Positions 8,833 to 17,648 are shown, numbered from the stretch's first letter. The stretch: DNA of 64,000 bases from Halobacteriovoraceae bacterium (GCA_020635135.1 JACKAJ010000015.1:1488001-1552000); one strand, 5' to 3'. The notes: a model not told the origin generated them from the letters alone. A program made the numbers and translations.

Positions 8833-8861
8833 TTGCTAAATTTAATTTTTAAGAATATAAA
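8833..8861 (+). promoter_or_regulatory. Sigma70 promoter of the tRNA cluster
   Basis: TTGCTA (8833-8838), a 17-bp AT-rich spacer and TATAAA (8856-8861) predict a transcription start near 8868, 28 nt before mature tRNA-Thr. This is a good match for a stable-RNA promoter. Confidence 0.65.
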
Positions 8862-8895
8862 TTCATTCTGCATCTTTTTTAGATGTGAAGATTGG

Positions 8896-8971
8896 GCTGC
8901 TCTAGCTCAGTTGGTAGAGCATCGGTTTTGTAAACCGACGGTCGCAGGTTCGACTCCTGTGAGCAGCTCCA
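8896..8971 (+). tRNA. tRNA-Thr (UGU)
   Basis: A 76-nt cloverleaf. The acceptor stem is GCTGCTC/GAGCAGC with discriminator T and encoded CCA. The anticodon loop TTTGTAA gives UGU. D-arm CTCAGTTGGTAGAG and T-loop TTCGACT are standard. It is first in the order Thr-Tyr-Gly-Pro and matches E. coli thrU-tyrU-glyT in identity and order. Confidence 0.97.
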
Positions 8972-9026
8972 CTCTTAAAAAATTTTTTTAAGAGTAGCTC
9001 TTTGAGATTTTTTTGTGTGCATATTT

Positions 9027-9112
9027 GGCGTGGTTCCCGAGCGGCCAAAGGGATCAGACTGTAAATCTGACGGCGTATGCCTTCGATGGTTCGAATCCAT
9101 CCCGCGCCACCA
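9027..9112 (+). tRNA. tRNA-Tyr (GUA)
   Basis: An 86-nt class II tRNA with the long variable arm expected of bacterial tRNA-Tyr. The acceptor is GGCGTGG/CCGCGCC with one G-U pair, discriminator A and encoded CCA. The anticodon loop CTGTAAA gives GUA. Confidence 0.97.
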
Positions 9113-9150
9113 TTTGTCCAAAAGATTATTTGGATGCACACTTTTATCAT

Positions 9151-9226
9151 GCGGGTGTAGCTCAGTTGGTAGAGCACCAGCCTTCCAAGCTGGGGGTCGA
9201 GAGTTCGAACCTCTTCGCCCGCTCCA
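9151..9226 (+). tRNA. tRNA-Gly (UCC)
   Basis: A 76-nt cloverleaf. The acceptor is GCGGGTG/CGCCCGC (one G-U pair) with discriminator T and encoded CCA. The anticodon loop CTTCCAA gives UCC. Confidence 0.97.
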
Positions 9227-9277
9227 TTTCTTTTACAAATCATTCTTTTTTGATATCTTTACTTCCACTTAAATCGT

Positions 9278-9354
9278 CGGAACGTAGCGCAGTCTGGTAG
9301 CGTACTATTCTGGGGGGATAGGGGTCGCAGGTTCAAATCCTGTCGTTCCGACCA
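9278..9354 (+). tRNA. tRNA-Pro (GGG)
   Basis: A 77-nt cloverleaf. The acceptor is CGGAACG/CGTTCCG with discriminator A and encoded CCA. The anticodon loop CTGGGGG gives GGG. Its last 23 nt (T-loop to CCA) are repeated three more times downstream, the last time only as a 10-nt fragment. Confidence 0.97.
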
Positions 9355-9726
9355 TTTAAATTTTTTTGCGACCCCGTAAAAAAGAGAGTCGCAGAAAAAT
9401 CGCAGGAGCGATTTTGTGCTTGCCCCGGAGGGGTGGCGAGCAGGATGCGAAGACACACATTCAAATCCTGTCGTTCCGACCATTTAAATTTTTTTGCGAC
9501 CCCGTAAAAAAGAGAGTCGCAGAAAAATCGCAGGAGCGATTTTGTGCTTGCCCCGGAGGGGTGGCGAGCAGGATGCGAAGACACACATTCAAATCCTGTC
9601 GTTCCGACCATTTAAATTTTTTTGCGACCCCGTAAAAAAGAGAGTCGCAGAAAAATCGCAGGAGCGATTTTGTGCTTGCCCCGAAGGGGTGGCGAGCAGG
9701 ATGCGAAGACACACATTCAAATCCTG
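9333..9726 (+). repeat. Three 128-bp tandem repeats seeded by the 3' end of tRNA-Pro
   Basis: The motif TCAAATCCTG recurs at 9333, 9461, 9589 and 9717, an exact 128-bp period. Within each unit, the 3' part of tRNA-Pro through CCA is followed by a T-run, a GCGAC/GTCGC hairpin, an AAAATCGC-AGGA-GCGATTTT hairpin that resembles a bidirectional terminator, and a CCCC/GGGG mini-hairpin. The units are identical apart from one G-to-A change in the third (CCCCGGAGGGG to CCCCGAAGGGG). This fills the 450-nt gap between tRNA-Pro and the gene at 9805. Frames open across the repeats on both strands are by-products of the repetition: the period is not a multiple of three and no ribosome site is seen. Confidence 0.95.
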
Positions 9727-9754
9727 AAACATCGTCAGTCTATATCATTTTAAC

Positions 9755-9774
9755 GATGAAAGAATTCTTTCATC
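9755..9774. repeat. 20-bp perfect palindrome upstream of the 9805 gene
   Basis: GATGAAAGAATTCTTTCATC is perfectly self-complementary and ends 30 nt before the ATG at 9805. It may be an operator or a leader hairpin; no T-tract supports a terminator. Confidence 0.4.
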
Positions 9775-9804
9775 ATATGAAGTTTACAAAATTAAGGAGT
9801 ATAA

Positions 9805-10389
9805 ATGAAAAGTTTACTATTATTTTCTCTCGTACTTTCACTCTCAGCCTTCTCTCAAGACAAAGAAGAAAAAGTCATCTATGGAAAGGTAAAACTTCCA
9901 GTTCAAGTAACCATCAATGATTGCCCTGTCGAAAATGATGATGGCTATACTGGCTGTGATCTTGCGGTTGATCTTCTTAAAGAAGATGTCGAAATCGAAC
10001 TCGATACTGAATATACGTATGCTCCAGCCGGAAAAGATGAAATTATTGCAAAAGCAGGAAGTGTCGAAAAAGTTTTAAAATTAAATGAAAATTATAAATT
10101 GGTTGTAAATGCTCATTATGCGACACATTCTTACGATCAAGGTGCTGAGTCTATGAGTTCTGTTCACTTTATTACTGAAATTAAAAAAAATAAAGCAGGA
10201 ATTTTAGGCGTTCTCAAGTCAAAAGAAAAAAGATTCATAATCAACCATAATGAAATCCTCGTGCCCTTTGCAGGAGAAGTTCCTGAGGTTGAGGGGGGAG
10301 CAGCCACTTCTGTCTTACACCTAACAGATAAAAAACTCGGACGTCGTTACGACATCTTTGTGAGTTTTGCAGATCTTGATAAAAATTAA
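9805..10389 (+). CDS. Exported protein of unknown function
   Basis: The 194-aa protein has a classic signal peptide (MKSLLLFSLVLSLSAFSQ, predicted cut near AFS-Q). The mature part is acidic, with two Cys (VTINDCPVENDDGYTGCDL), and appears rich in beta strands. AAGGAG sits 6-7 nt before the ATG. The next gene starts 24 nt after its stop on the same strand and is also exported, so the pair probably forms an operon. Family not recognised. Confidence 0.65.
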   Translation: MKSLLLFSLVLSLSAFSQDKEEKVIYGKVKLPVQVTINDCPVENDDGYTGCDLAVDLLKEDVEIELDTEYTYAPAGKDEIIAKAGSVEKVLKLNENYKLVVNAHYATHSYDQGAESMSSVHFITEIKKNKAGILGVLKSKEKRFIINHNEILVPFAGEVPEVEGGAATSVLHLTDKKLGRRYDIFVSFADLDKN

Positions 10390-10413
10390 AAAAATCGCCT
10401 AAAGGATTAAACC

Positions 10414-11358
10414 GTGAAAACGTTTTTCTTAACTTTCATTTCATTCATAACCTTAGCAATGAGTAGCTCTGTCATTAACCAAGCCTTCTCTCAAGAAGTG
10501 ACAATGGTTCGTGGAAAAAAAGCTGTTGTTACCAATACTGACTTGGAGTTGGAAGATGGTGAAGAGTACACATTGAAAAACAGCAGTGGGAAAAAAGTTG
10601 AAATCGAAGTTTTGAAAGTTAAGAAAAACAAGGCGATGGTTAAAATAGTCAAAGGAGTCATCAAGGAAGGCGAGAAGGTTACTGTCATTGACGAAGACGA
10701 CGAAGAGAGTGATGACGATGATTCTGCTGATACTGAAGAATCGGATGACGACGAAGAAGACCTCGAAAAAAGAGGAGTCGTCGGTTTAACACTTAACAAC
10801 CTTTCGTTAGGCGATTCAGATCAAACAGCAGGCTCATCTTCTCTCAATCTCTCCCATGATTCGACCGTTGGTGCAGAAGTTTTTCTCGATTATCGACCCG
10901 GTGAACACTGGGGATTTGGAGTTTCTCTCAGTTATTACGTAATGGAGAGTCACTATACTGAACTCGATGGTGCCACGATTGTGTATGACGATACCGTGGA
11001 TACCAAACAAACTCTACTTGATCTGATGGGCAAGTACTACTTCACTAAAAATATTAGTCTCTTTGTGGGGTTTTCCTCAGCAACAATGGAGCTGGAATTT
11101 AAACAACCACTTGTCGTCAATTCAGTTTCTTATCCAGGGGTCGTTGCTACTTATAGTGGGCTAGGATTTTTGATTGGAGTGGATGGAAAATACCATTTTT
11201 CTGAACAGTGGGCTTTGATGGGTAAGCTAAAGTATTATAGCCTTTCTTACGATACCCTAGAAATTGAATCAAGTTATGTGAATGCTACTGGTGATATACA
11301 AGACGAGCTTGAGGCAACTGCCCTCACTTTAGGACTTGGAATTGCCTATATTTTTTAA
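10414..11358 (+). CDS. Putative outer-membrane beta-barrel protein with acidic N-terminal region
   Basis: This encodes 314 aa from a GTG start with AAAGGA upstream. A signal peptide (about residues 1-26, ending NQAFSQ) precedes a small basic/beta segment (GKKAVVTNTDLELEDGEEYTL...). A strongly acidic Asp/Glu/Ser linker (about residues 93-118) follows, then a ~190-residue domain of alternating strands resembling an OmpW/OmpA-type barrel (VGAEVFLDYRPGEHWGFGVSLSYYVM..., GKYYFTKNISLFVGFS..., LTLGLGIAYIF). The terminal Phe is the usual outer-membrane assembly signal. It follows the 9805 gene by 24 nt. Function unknown. Confidence 0.68.
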   Translation: MKTFFLTFISFITLAMSSSVINQAFSQEVTMVRGKKAVVTNTDLELEDGEEYTLKNSSGKKVEIEVLKVKKNKAMVKIVKGVIKEGEKVTVIDEDDEESDDDDSADTEESDDDEEDLEKRGVVGLTLNNLSLGDSDQTAGSSSLNLSHDSTVGAEVFLDYRPGEHWGFGVSLSYYVMESHYTELDGATIVYDDTVDTKQTLLDLMGKYYFTKNISLFVGFSSATMELEFKQPLVVNSVSYPGVVATYSGLGFLIGVDGKYHFSEQWALMGKLKYYSLSYDTLEIESSYVNATGDIQDELEATALTLGLGIAYIF

Positions 11359-11382
11359 TTGATGAAAATCTTCAGGAAATCT

Positions 11383-11400
11383 CTTCCTCATTAGAGGAAG
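11383..11400 (+). promoter_or_regulatory. Hairpin that would sequester a ribosome-binding site
   Basis: CTTCCTC-ATTA-GAGGAAG forms a 7-bp stem with a 4-nt loop. Its 3' arm is the purine-rich GAGGAAG(GGG) that would serve as Shine-Dalgarno sequence for the 21-codon frame at 11410. No T-run follows, which argues against a terminator. Confidence 0.4.
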
Positions 11401-11409
11401 GGGCTCTAA

Positions 11410-11475
11410 ATGTCTGCTAAATCTCCCGAAATGTTTTTGAGTGATGATATTTCTATAAATAAAGAAGTAGGTTAG
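11410..11475 (+). CDS. Possible 21-aa leader peptide
   Basis: The ATG at 11410 follows GAGGAAGGGG at good spacing and opens a 21-codon frame (MSAKSPEMFLSDDISINKEVG) that stops 3 nt before the ATG of the 538-aa exported protein. That gene has only a poor ribosome site of its own, so the short frame may act by translational coupling. No homologue is recognised; chance is possible. Confidence 0.35.
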   Translation: MSAKSPEMFLSDDISINKEVG

Positions 11476-11478
11476 GTT

Positions 11479-13095
11479 ATGAAACCTGTAATGTCTTTTG
11501 TCTTAGCATTGACTTTTTCTCTTACCAGTCTAGCGACTGAAGGGGCTCCCAAAAAATCTTGGCTAAGAAGAAAATGTGCAACTCCACTTAAAACAGCGAA
11601 ACAGACGGCTAAAGATATCAAAAACTTTGTAAAGTTTGGAATAAGTAACAGTATCCACAAAGCACTCAATAATCAAAAGCCTTGGGCCGATTTTACAGAT
11701 GCTCAAATCAAAGAATACGAAAATTTTAAAGAAATTTATAAAAAACTCATTAGTGATAATCAAAAATTCACAGATGAAAATACACCAGATATCGACGATG
11801 CAGATCTTTCATTTGCTAGAAAATTAGCCTTCTGGGAAGTTATGGCGGATTCTTCTAATAAAGTCGATTTGCCTGTCCAAGAAATATTTACTCCAGGAGC
11901 AAACCCTAGACTCATGCAATTCATTCAAGGAGTCGATGTCACGGCATTATCAAAACAAAATTTAAAAGATTTTGAAAGATTAGTTTATGGGAGTGCTTTC
12001 CATACACTCTATAATAATTCGCCCTCTTTCAAGAGATATCTCCAAACTTTTGCGTATGCAAAAAATATGACTCGCCCTCTGGGTGATGCAGCTATCAAAG
12101 AACAAGTGAACATGCATCTTATGGCGACCTCTCTTGAAAATGTATTGGGTCCACAGGGTCTCAATGTTTTAAAAGGTGAATCATTGGGCATAAAAAGAAG
12201 GCTTAAAAACCTTTCAACAAAAGCTGCTCGTAGTTTTACAAGTGTTCTGGGCTTATTAAGTTCAGCTTCAGGAGCTAAAAAATTGACCAAGGCACAGTGG
12301 AAAGAAATTGAAGTGCTTTTACAAAACAAACCATGGAAAGAAGCGCTTCCACAAATAGCGCAAACTTTTTTTCCTACTGCCAATAGAGATGCGAAAATGC
12401 GATTAAGCTCACAGTTACTTGTTAACGTTGGGCTGACTCTAGGTGCTGTCTGGATGGGTGTATCGACCTATCGCTATATTTGGGGCGAACACTCTTCTGA
12501 CGATTACGATATCTTAGCCATTGCAGACAAAGTCGCTGTTCAGTTTGCCTTGGAACAAACAGAGATCTATCTCAAAAAGCAAGGCTTAAGTTTTGATAAA
12601 AATAAAGAACTAGAGAGCCTTAAAAGAAAAACTCAAGAAGAAATTGATAGTCTCATTCAATTCTACGATACAGAGATTACTAGAATTGAGGAAGAACAAG
12701 AAATGAGTGGAAATGCCATTGTCACCAAAAGAGAGCAATTTGTTAATTTATACATATCATTGGCTGAAAAAGAAGGAACAGATGCAAACAGAAAGTCTCT
12801 TGAAGCGATGGCCGATTCAACTGTCTTATCAATCCCAGTTGATCAATTAGATGCTTCCATCAATGATTTAATTTTGCGTTCTGAGAGAATAAATCAAGAG
12901 AGAAAAGAACAAGCTGATTCTGTTACAATGGATTCGATTTTAAAAGATTTCAAAGAAATTCAAGACTTACTACTTGATACGACCATCACTGATCAACAGC
13001 GGCGAGAAATTGAATTAATTAAAAAAGAAATGATTAAGGAAATGGATATTAGAAGAGGAGTAGAATCTCCTAAAGATTCCCTAAATTTTGAATAA
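11479..13095 (+). CDS. Exported/membrane protein of unknown function with one central membrane segment
   Basis: The 538-aa protein starts with a signal-like segment (MKPVMSFVLALTFSLTSLATEG). A mostly helical ~290-residue region follows, then one hydrophobic helix near residues 312-333 (LLVNVGLTLGAVWMGVSTYRYIWG), then a charged C-terminal part with heptad-like coiled coil (LKRKTQEEIDSLIQFYDTEITRIEEEQE...). It is probably periplasmic with a membrane anchor. Its last 26 nt overlap the 3' end of the opposing 945-aa gene. Family not recognised. Confidence 0.65.
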   Translation: MKPVMSFVLALTFSLTSLATEGAPKKSWLRRKCATPLKTAKQTAKDIKNFVKFGISNSIHKALNNQKPWADFTDAQIKEYENFKEIYKKLISDNQKFTDENTPDIDDADLSFARKLAFWEVMADSSNKVDLPVQEIFTPGANPRLMQFIQGVDVTALSKQNLKDFERLVYGSAFHTLYNNSPSFKRYLQTFAYAKNMTRPLGDAAIKEQVNMHLMATSLENVLGPQGLNVLKGESLGIKRRLKNLSTKAARSFTSVLGLLSSASGAKKLTKAQWKEIEVLLQNKPWKEALPQIAQTFFPTANRDAKMRLSSQLLVNVGLTLGAVWMGVSTYRYIWGEHSSDDYDILAIADKVAVQFALEQTEIYLKKQGLSFDKNKELESLKRKTQEEIDSLIQFYDTEITRIEEEQEMSGNAIVTKREQFVNLYISLAEKEGTDANRKSLEAMADSTVLSIPVDQLDASINDLILRSERINQERKEQADSVTMDSILKDFKEIQDLLLDTTITDQQRREIELIKKEMIKEMDIRRGVESPKDSLNFE

Positions 13096-15907
13096 GCCAG
13101 AAAGCATAGTTTCGGCGGTCATAATCCCTTAAAGCACACACATTATCAAAATGAGCTTTTCTCTTTGCTTGTAAGTCATCAGAACTTTTTGTCGTACTAT
13201 AGCGGCTTAAAGCGCTGGTATACTTGTATAGTTCTTGGTTATAGCGAGCATTGAGTTTATAGCCATGGGTATCGTTCAAATCTTCCATAAATGAATCGAG
13301 AACAGTTCCTTCACAGTACGGGTAGTAGTCAGCCTTGTCTCTAAAGGCTAGAGTTTGAAGGCAAAGTTTGGCTCTCAAGTTTTTAAAAGAACCATAGATG
13401 TTGTCATCACTTTCAATACGGTTAAAATCAAATAGTCCAACTCCGGCCGTGTATCTTCTTTTGTGATAAAAAACATTATAGAAAAACTTGCTTGGGCTTA
13501 GCCCCCAGTTCATAGAATCATTAATTAGGCGCTTGAGAGCATCACCGGTAAGCGAAATGCCTGTAATGCGATCGTTATCTTCTATTTTCTTTAGCTTAAC
13601 GAGATAGGGAACGAGAGTGTCTCCGAATAGCCTCTCTAAAACCATCAATTGCCCTTCTCCGATTTCCATCGCTTGATCGAGATCTCGAGCAACACGGTTA
13701 GGGTTTTCTTCTAAACTCATATTAAGGTCATTGGTGATGAGATTTTGGCCAGCGACTAACATGAGATCTCTTTGGTAATCACTCATCTCAATTTTATTTT
13801 TTACGTAGTAAGACATGTCGTACTTCACAAAAGTACTCATTCTTGTCATAAGAAAAGTATCTCGCTGATAGAGAATATTGAATTCTTCATAAACGGTGTC
13901 AACAATATCGTAATAGAGCTTTTTCACTTCATCATCAGCGAGAAGTTCGTCGACAATACCATTGATTTCTTGAACGGGAACGAGGGCGTGTTTAGAAGGC
14001 TCTTTCCATTTTTGTTTTTGGTCTTTAAATTGTTGATCCTTTTGTTCCAAAGCCTTGTATTTGACGTGATATTTCTTTTGGATCTCTTCAAATTTTTTAT
14101 CTGTTTCAGTCGTATCTAAACCAAAAAAAGACACGTCGTATTTTTTACTGAGTTCTTTTAGACGCTTGGTCGCGAGCTTCTTTAATTCGTCTTCATCAAT
14201 TTTTTTGTCAATATTGGTCGCGATTTTTTGTGAAAGTTCCTTGTAGCGTTTAAGTATTTTTTGAATTTTAAGTTTGGTACTTTGAATATTTCCATAGACG
14301 GGAAGATCTTCAAAGGATTGGTCTATAAAAGTAAGATAAGACCAGTTTTTGGCTTGTAGATCGCGATAGGGAGTCCCGCGTAGATCTTGTTCCATTCTAA
14401 TGCCAAGTTTATCGAGATAGCGGTAAACTCTTTTAAGCGCGTCGACGACAGTAATGGTCTGGCTTGTAAGAGAATCATCAACGAGATTTGGAATATCGAC
14501 AATGAGACGTTGTTGAAAATAATCACCACCGGCATCGTGGGCATCTTCAATAAGGGCATTCATATTTTTCTCAATGCTTTCTAAAAGTTCATCGGGATCA
14601 TTGAAAAAGGGTTGAAAGGTACCATTAAGCTCCATCCAAGAACGCCAGTCGATTTTCTTTTGATATCTATCTCCAACTCCACCAACTTCTTCAGGGATAT
14701 CTTTAATTCCAACCAGAGCAAAAGGAATAAAACTACTTGGGATAACCCGTTCAAAAAAGTTAACACTTCCTCGGGCGTTATCGTTTCTTCCCCCGGCCAT
14801 CTTTGATGCAATTTCAGAGATAATATTGAGGACGTGAGATTTTTTGGCCCTTAATAAGCTTTCGCCATCTCCAACTTTTAATCCGTAGTATTGGTCTTTC
14901 TGGTCAGAAAACGCACCTTGGAGTTTAGCAATTTGTTGAAGAAGGTCGTTGATATTATCAAAAATTTGACTTTTGTATTCACCGTCTGTGTAGAGTCGTG
15001 GGGTCACCCCGAGTTGAACTTTTTGAACCCACTTACTGATGATGGGAACTTCTCTGGTGAGAAGAAAATAACCTTCAAGGGGAGTCGGTTTGTCCGTAGT
15101 CACAGCCTCGTCTTTTATTTTCTGGATTTCATCAACATATTTAAGAATTTCATAAGCATCGCGGGCTCGACAATAATTAGCGGTTGTCGTCTCGAGAACG
15201 CAAGACATAGAACTTAAGAATTCCGATTGCCCTAAAGTTCGGTAGGCACGACTAAAGCGTCTGTCTTGTAGAAACTTAACAATGTTTCTTAGAGAAGAAC
15301 TTACGCGATTAACAGGAGCATACCCTGATGTCATATAAGAAGAAATGAGCCCAGAAGCAGCGCTTAGGATCGAAATGGCAACGTCGGGATGGTTGTAGAG
15401 GCATTCGTCGTATTGAGGAAGCTTGTTGAGAACAGCATCGAGAATATTCATTCCCTTATGAACCGCGGTTTGAGCCCGCTGGACTCTCTTGATATCCCCG
15501 TTGGTTCTTTCACTACCATTGGAGTCATTCAGAAGTGATGATTCGACTGTCTTTCCAAAAAGCACAGAAAGAAAACCAGGAGAAAGATCAGCTCCCGTTT
15601 GAAGTTCACCAGAAAGTGTATTGAGAATATCGTTAACATTCGCGCTGTTGCCTTGTGAGTTTTCACGAAAAGAGTCTGTGATTTTGTTGACTTCTTTAGT
15701 GGTAGCGAGATCTAGAATACTTTCGATTCCCTGGCAAGCTGGATTAGTTCGCAGAGTTTCAAGCTGATCAATGAGTTGTTTGTTTTGATCGAGAGCTCGC
15801 CTGGTCCATTCTCCTTGCGAACTACAAGCACCAGCACCAAAATTATAAGTCCCAGCAAAGCTAGATGTAGCAATGATAAGAGCCAATAAAGTGCTGAGAT
15901 ATCTCAT
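13070..15907 (-). CDS. Large exported protein of unknown function
   Basis: The 945-aa protein has a clear signal peptide (MRYLSTLLALIIATSSFAG) and no further membrane segment, so it is probably periplasmic or secreted. Cysteines occur at wide intervals, some in pairs likely to form disulfides (GACSSQGEW, NPACQG, YDECLY, SSMSCVLETTTANYCRARD). A Lys/Glu-rich helical stretch near residues 570-650 (KKYHVKYKALEQKDQQFKDQKQK) looks like coiled coil. AAGGA precedes the ATG by about 9 nt. It converges on the 538-aa gene with a 26-nt overlap, and the next upstream gene on this strand is also exported. No enzymatic motif recognised. Confidence 0.65.
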   Translation of the reverse strand: MRYLSTLLALIIATSSFAGTYNFGAGACSSQGEWTRRALDQNKQLIDQLETLRTNPACQGIESILDLATTKEVNKITDSFRENSQGNSANVNDILNTLSGELQTGADLSPGFLSVLFGKTVESSLLNDSNGSERTNGDIKRVQRAQTAVHKGMNILDAVLNKLPQYDECLYNHPDVAISILSAASGLISSYMTSGYAPVNRVSSSLRNIVKFLQDRRFSRAYRTLGQSEFLSSMSCVLETTTANYCRARDAYEILKYVDEIQKIKDEAVTTDKPTPLEGYFLLTREVPIISKWVQKVQLGVTPRLYTDGEYKSQIFDNINDLLQQIAKLQGAFSDQKDQYYGLKVGDGESLLRAKKSHVLNIISEIASKMAGGRNDNARGSVNFFERVIPSSFIPFALVGIKDIPEEVGGVGDRYQKKIDWRSWMELNGTFQPFFNDPDELLESIEKNMNALIEDAHDAGGDYFQQRLIVDIPNLVDDSLTSQTITVVDALKRVYRYLDKLGIRMEQDLRGTPYRDLQAKNWSYLTFIDQSFEDLPVYGNIQSTKLKIQKILKRYKELSQKIATNIDKKIDEDELKKLATKRLKELSKKYDVSFFGLDTTETDKKFEEIQKKYHVKYKALEQKDQQFKDQKQKWKEPSKHALVPVQEINGIVDELLADDEVKKLYYDIVDTVYEEFNILYQRDTFLMTRMSTFVKYDMSYYVKNKIEMSDYQRDLMLVAGQNLITNDLNMSLEENPNRVARDLDQAMEIGEGQLMVLERLFGDTLVPYLVKLKKIEDNDRITGISLTGDALKRLINDSMNWGLSPSKFFYNVFYHKRRYTAGVGLFDFNRIESDDNIYGSFKNLRAKLCLQTLAFRDKADYYPYCEGTVLDSFMEDLNDTHGYKLNARYNQELYKYTSALSRYSTTKSSDDLQAKRKAHFDNVCALRDYDRRNYAFWLIQNLGNL

Positions 15908-16027
15908 TAAAATATTCCTTTTTGTTAGACTAAATGCTTATACCGGAAATCTTATTGAATAGCAGCATGTGGGTAAAAATGAAGGAGCTTTACTCGATAG
16001 AAGTGTAAAAATTACAGAGTAAAGTGC

Positions 16028-17320
16028 TTAAAAATTGTCTTTTAAGATTGCCTGGCTCCGCAAGAGCATATTCTCAACGTCTCGCAGTTCAAGAGAATTA
16101 TCCTCAAGCAGCTTGTCGTAGTCGTTCCCGTCAGTGAGTTCACTGAGGAGAATGACTTCATCGTCGTTTTCAAAGTCGATCTCTTTTAAGAGGTTATCTC
16201 GTCTTTCTTGGGTGACATCAACTAACTCCAGACGAACAGTTTCTTTTTTGAGATCGAGAACTCTTTCAGTTTCTTTTTCGACATCGCGAATTTTTAATTT
16301 GTAATCTTTGTGTTCAAGAACTACGGCCGAGATTTCTGTGACGGGATCTCCGTAGCCTTTGAAGAGTTTTAAATGGACCAATTGCCCTTCGAGTGATTTT
16401 GATTTTTTATATTCAAAGACGGGATAGATTTTATTTTCACTGAAGAGGGAGTCTTGCTTAATACTGTAAAAAGATCGCTTCCAATAAACAGTTTCACGAG
16501 GAGGCTTGCCTGGATCGTAATGAATTGTATCTCGAAATCGAGTAGGAGTTCCATGATTTTTTTCCATATAGACGGGGTAGGCTTTACCTTCGGGACCCTG
16601 TAGAAAAGCAATGTAGTTGTCATTACTTTCAAGAACGTCGATGAGTTTGCCTCGATAAACACGATAACCAATAGCATGAGGTATGGAGATAATATTGGCC
16701 TTGACATCATTTTGGATTTCTAGTTTGCGGACTTGATACTCCTTGAGAACAACCTCTTTTCCTATATAATCTTTAAAGTTTGTGGCATCATCATAGCTTT
16801 TAAAGCTTGTCTCAAAAACTTTTTCTGATGTTATGATTCTCTTCTCTTTAGCGATAAAGGCTTTGATTCCTTGGTCGATATTTTCTTTAATGTTCAAGTC
16901 TGTATAGACAGGGAGATAGCGTTTTTCATTAAAAATTCGAGAGGTATGCCAATACCATTTTTTGATAAAGTTAAAATGAGGTGTTTGAACAAAATATTTG
17001 TAGTAAGGACTTTGAAGAAAGAAACTTATGAACATGGGGACGCCATCTCCAGTAATAGCGGCATAACCAATTCCAAGTGCAGCAGGAAGTACAATCGTAC
17101 TAAAATAAAGTGGGAGAGTGAGATAATGAACGCAACGTTTTAATCCCGTTTTGAGATTTCTGGGGAAGGGAATGTCTTGATCGCCCGTAAATAAGAATAT
17201 TTTTTTATATTCTTTAGCCGTCGCTAAAGTATAGGTCTTACCTTGCAGCTTAACAGTTGAAGGAGTTTCTGCAAAAAGGAAACCAGCCTGGAAGATAAAA
17301 AGAAAAAGAAAGTATTTCAC
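16028..17320 (-). CDS. Exported/membrane protein of unknown function
   Basis: This encodes 430 aa from a GTG start. Residues 1-17 form a signal peptide (MKYFLFLFIFQAGFLFA-E). A hydrophobic pair around residues 65-110 (LPLYFSTIVLPAALGIGYAAITG... FISFFLQSPYYKYF) may be a membrane hairpin, and the rest is soluble and beta-rich, with Lys/Glu-rich C-terminal helices. Only AAAGG touching the GTG serves as a ribosome site, an unusually close spacing. GCCGATAA, a perfect sigma28-type -10, ends 7 nt upstream of the GTG but has no correctly spaced -35. Family not recognised. Confidence 0.6.
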   Translation of the reverse strand: MKYFLFLFIFQAGFLFAETPSTVKLQGKTYTLATAKEYKKIFLFTGDQDIPFPRNLKTGLKRCVHYLTLPLYFSTIVLPAALGIGYAAITGDGVPMFISFFLQSPYYKYFVQTPHFNFIKKWYWHTSRIFNEKRYLPVYTDLNIKENIDQGIKAFIAKEKRIITSEKVFETSFKSYDDATNFKDYIGKEVVLKEYQVRKLEIQNDVKANIISIPHAIGYRVYRGKLIDVLESNDNYIAFLQGPEGKAYPVYMEKNHGTPTRFRDTIHYDPGKPPRETVYWKRSFYSIKQDSLFSENKIYPVFEYKKSKSLEGQLVHLKLFKGYGDPVTEISAVVLEHKDYKLKIRDVEKETERVLDLKKETVRLELVDVTQERRDNLLKEIDFENDDEVILLSELTDGNDYDKLLEDNSLELRDVENMLLRSQAILKDNF

Positions 17321-17393
17321 CTTTGGTTTATCGGCAGGATCTACTTTTAAGTATATTAATCGAGCTAATTGATCGAGAATGAAGAGGTTGAAA

Positions 17394-17468
<75 letters not shown>

Positions 17469-17558
17469 TTAATTTTAGTAAGGACATTTATAGCCTGTAT
17501 GCTCCCAAAATCATAGACTTTTTAGTTATGTTTTTTGGATTCTAAAGCCCGAAAAGCC

Positions 17559-17587
17559 TTGTCAGGATAGCCTTAAGAGGCGATACT
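17559..17587 (+). promoter_or_regulatory. Sigma70 promoter of tuf
   Basis: TTGTCA (17559-17564) and GATACT (17582-17587) with a 17-bp spacer predict a start near 17594, giving a ~55-nt leader before the tuf ATG. Confidence 0.55.
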
Positions 17588-17648
17588 TGGAACTCAAAAT
17601 AGACTTTCAATTACTTAATAATAGCCATGTTTTTAAGGAGACTGTGAG

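Noticed and set aside
9366..9727. Overlapping Arg/Lys-rich reading frames on both strands across the 128-bp repeats
   Set aside because: They exist because the repeat lacks stops; the period is not a multiple of 3, no ribosome site is present, and they include tRNA sequence. Kept only as a parallel to the E. coli Tpr case.
10491..10799. 102-aa Ser-rich minus-strand frame
   Set aside because: It mirrors the Asp/Glu-rich linker of the beta-barrel gene on the plus strand (GAC/GAA codons read as Ser/Phe in reverse).
17328..17335. Perfect sigma28 -10 (GCCGATAA on the minus strand) just before the 430-aa gene
   Set aside because: No TAAA lies 15 nt upstream (the nearest is 10 nt away), so promoter function is unsupported.
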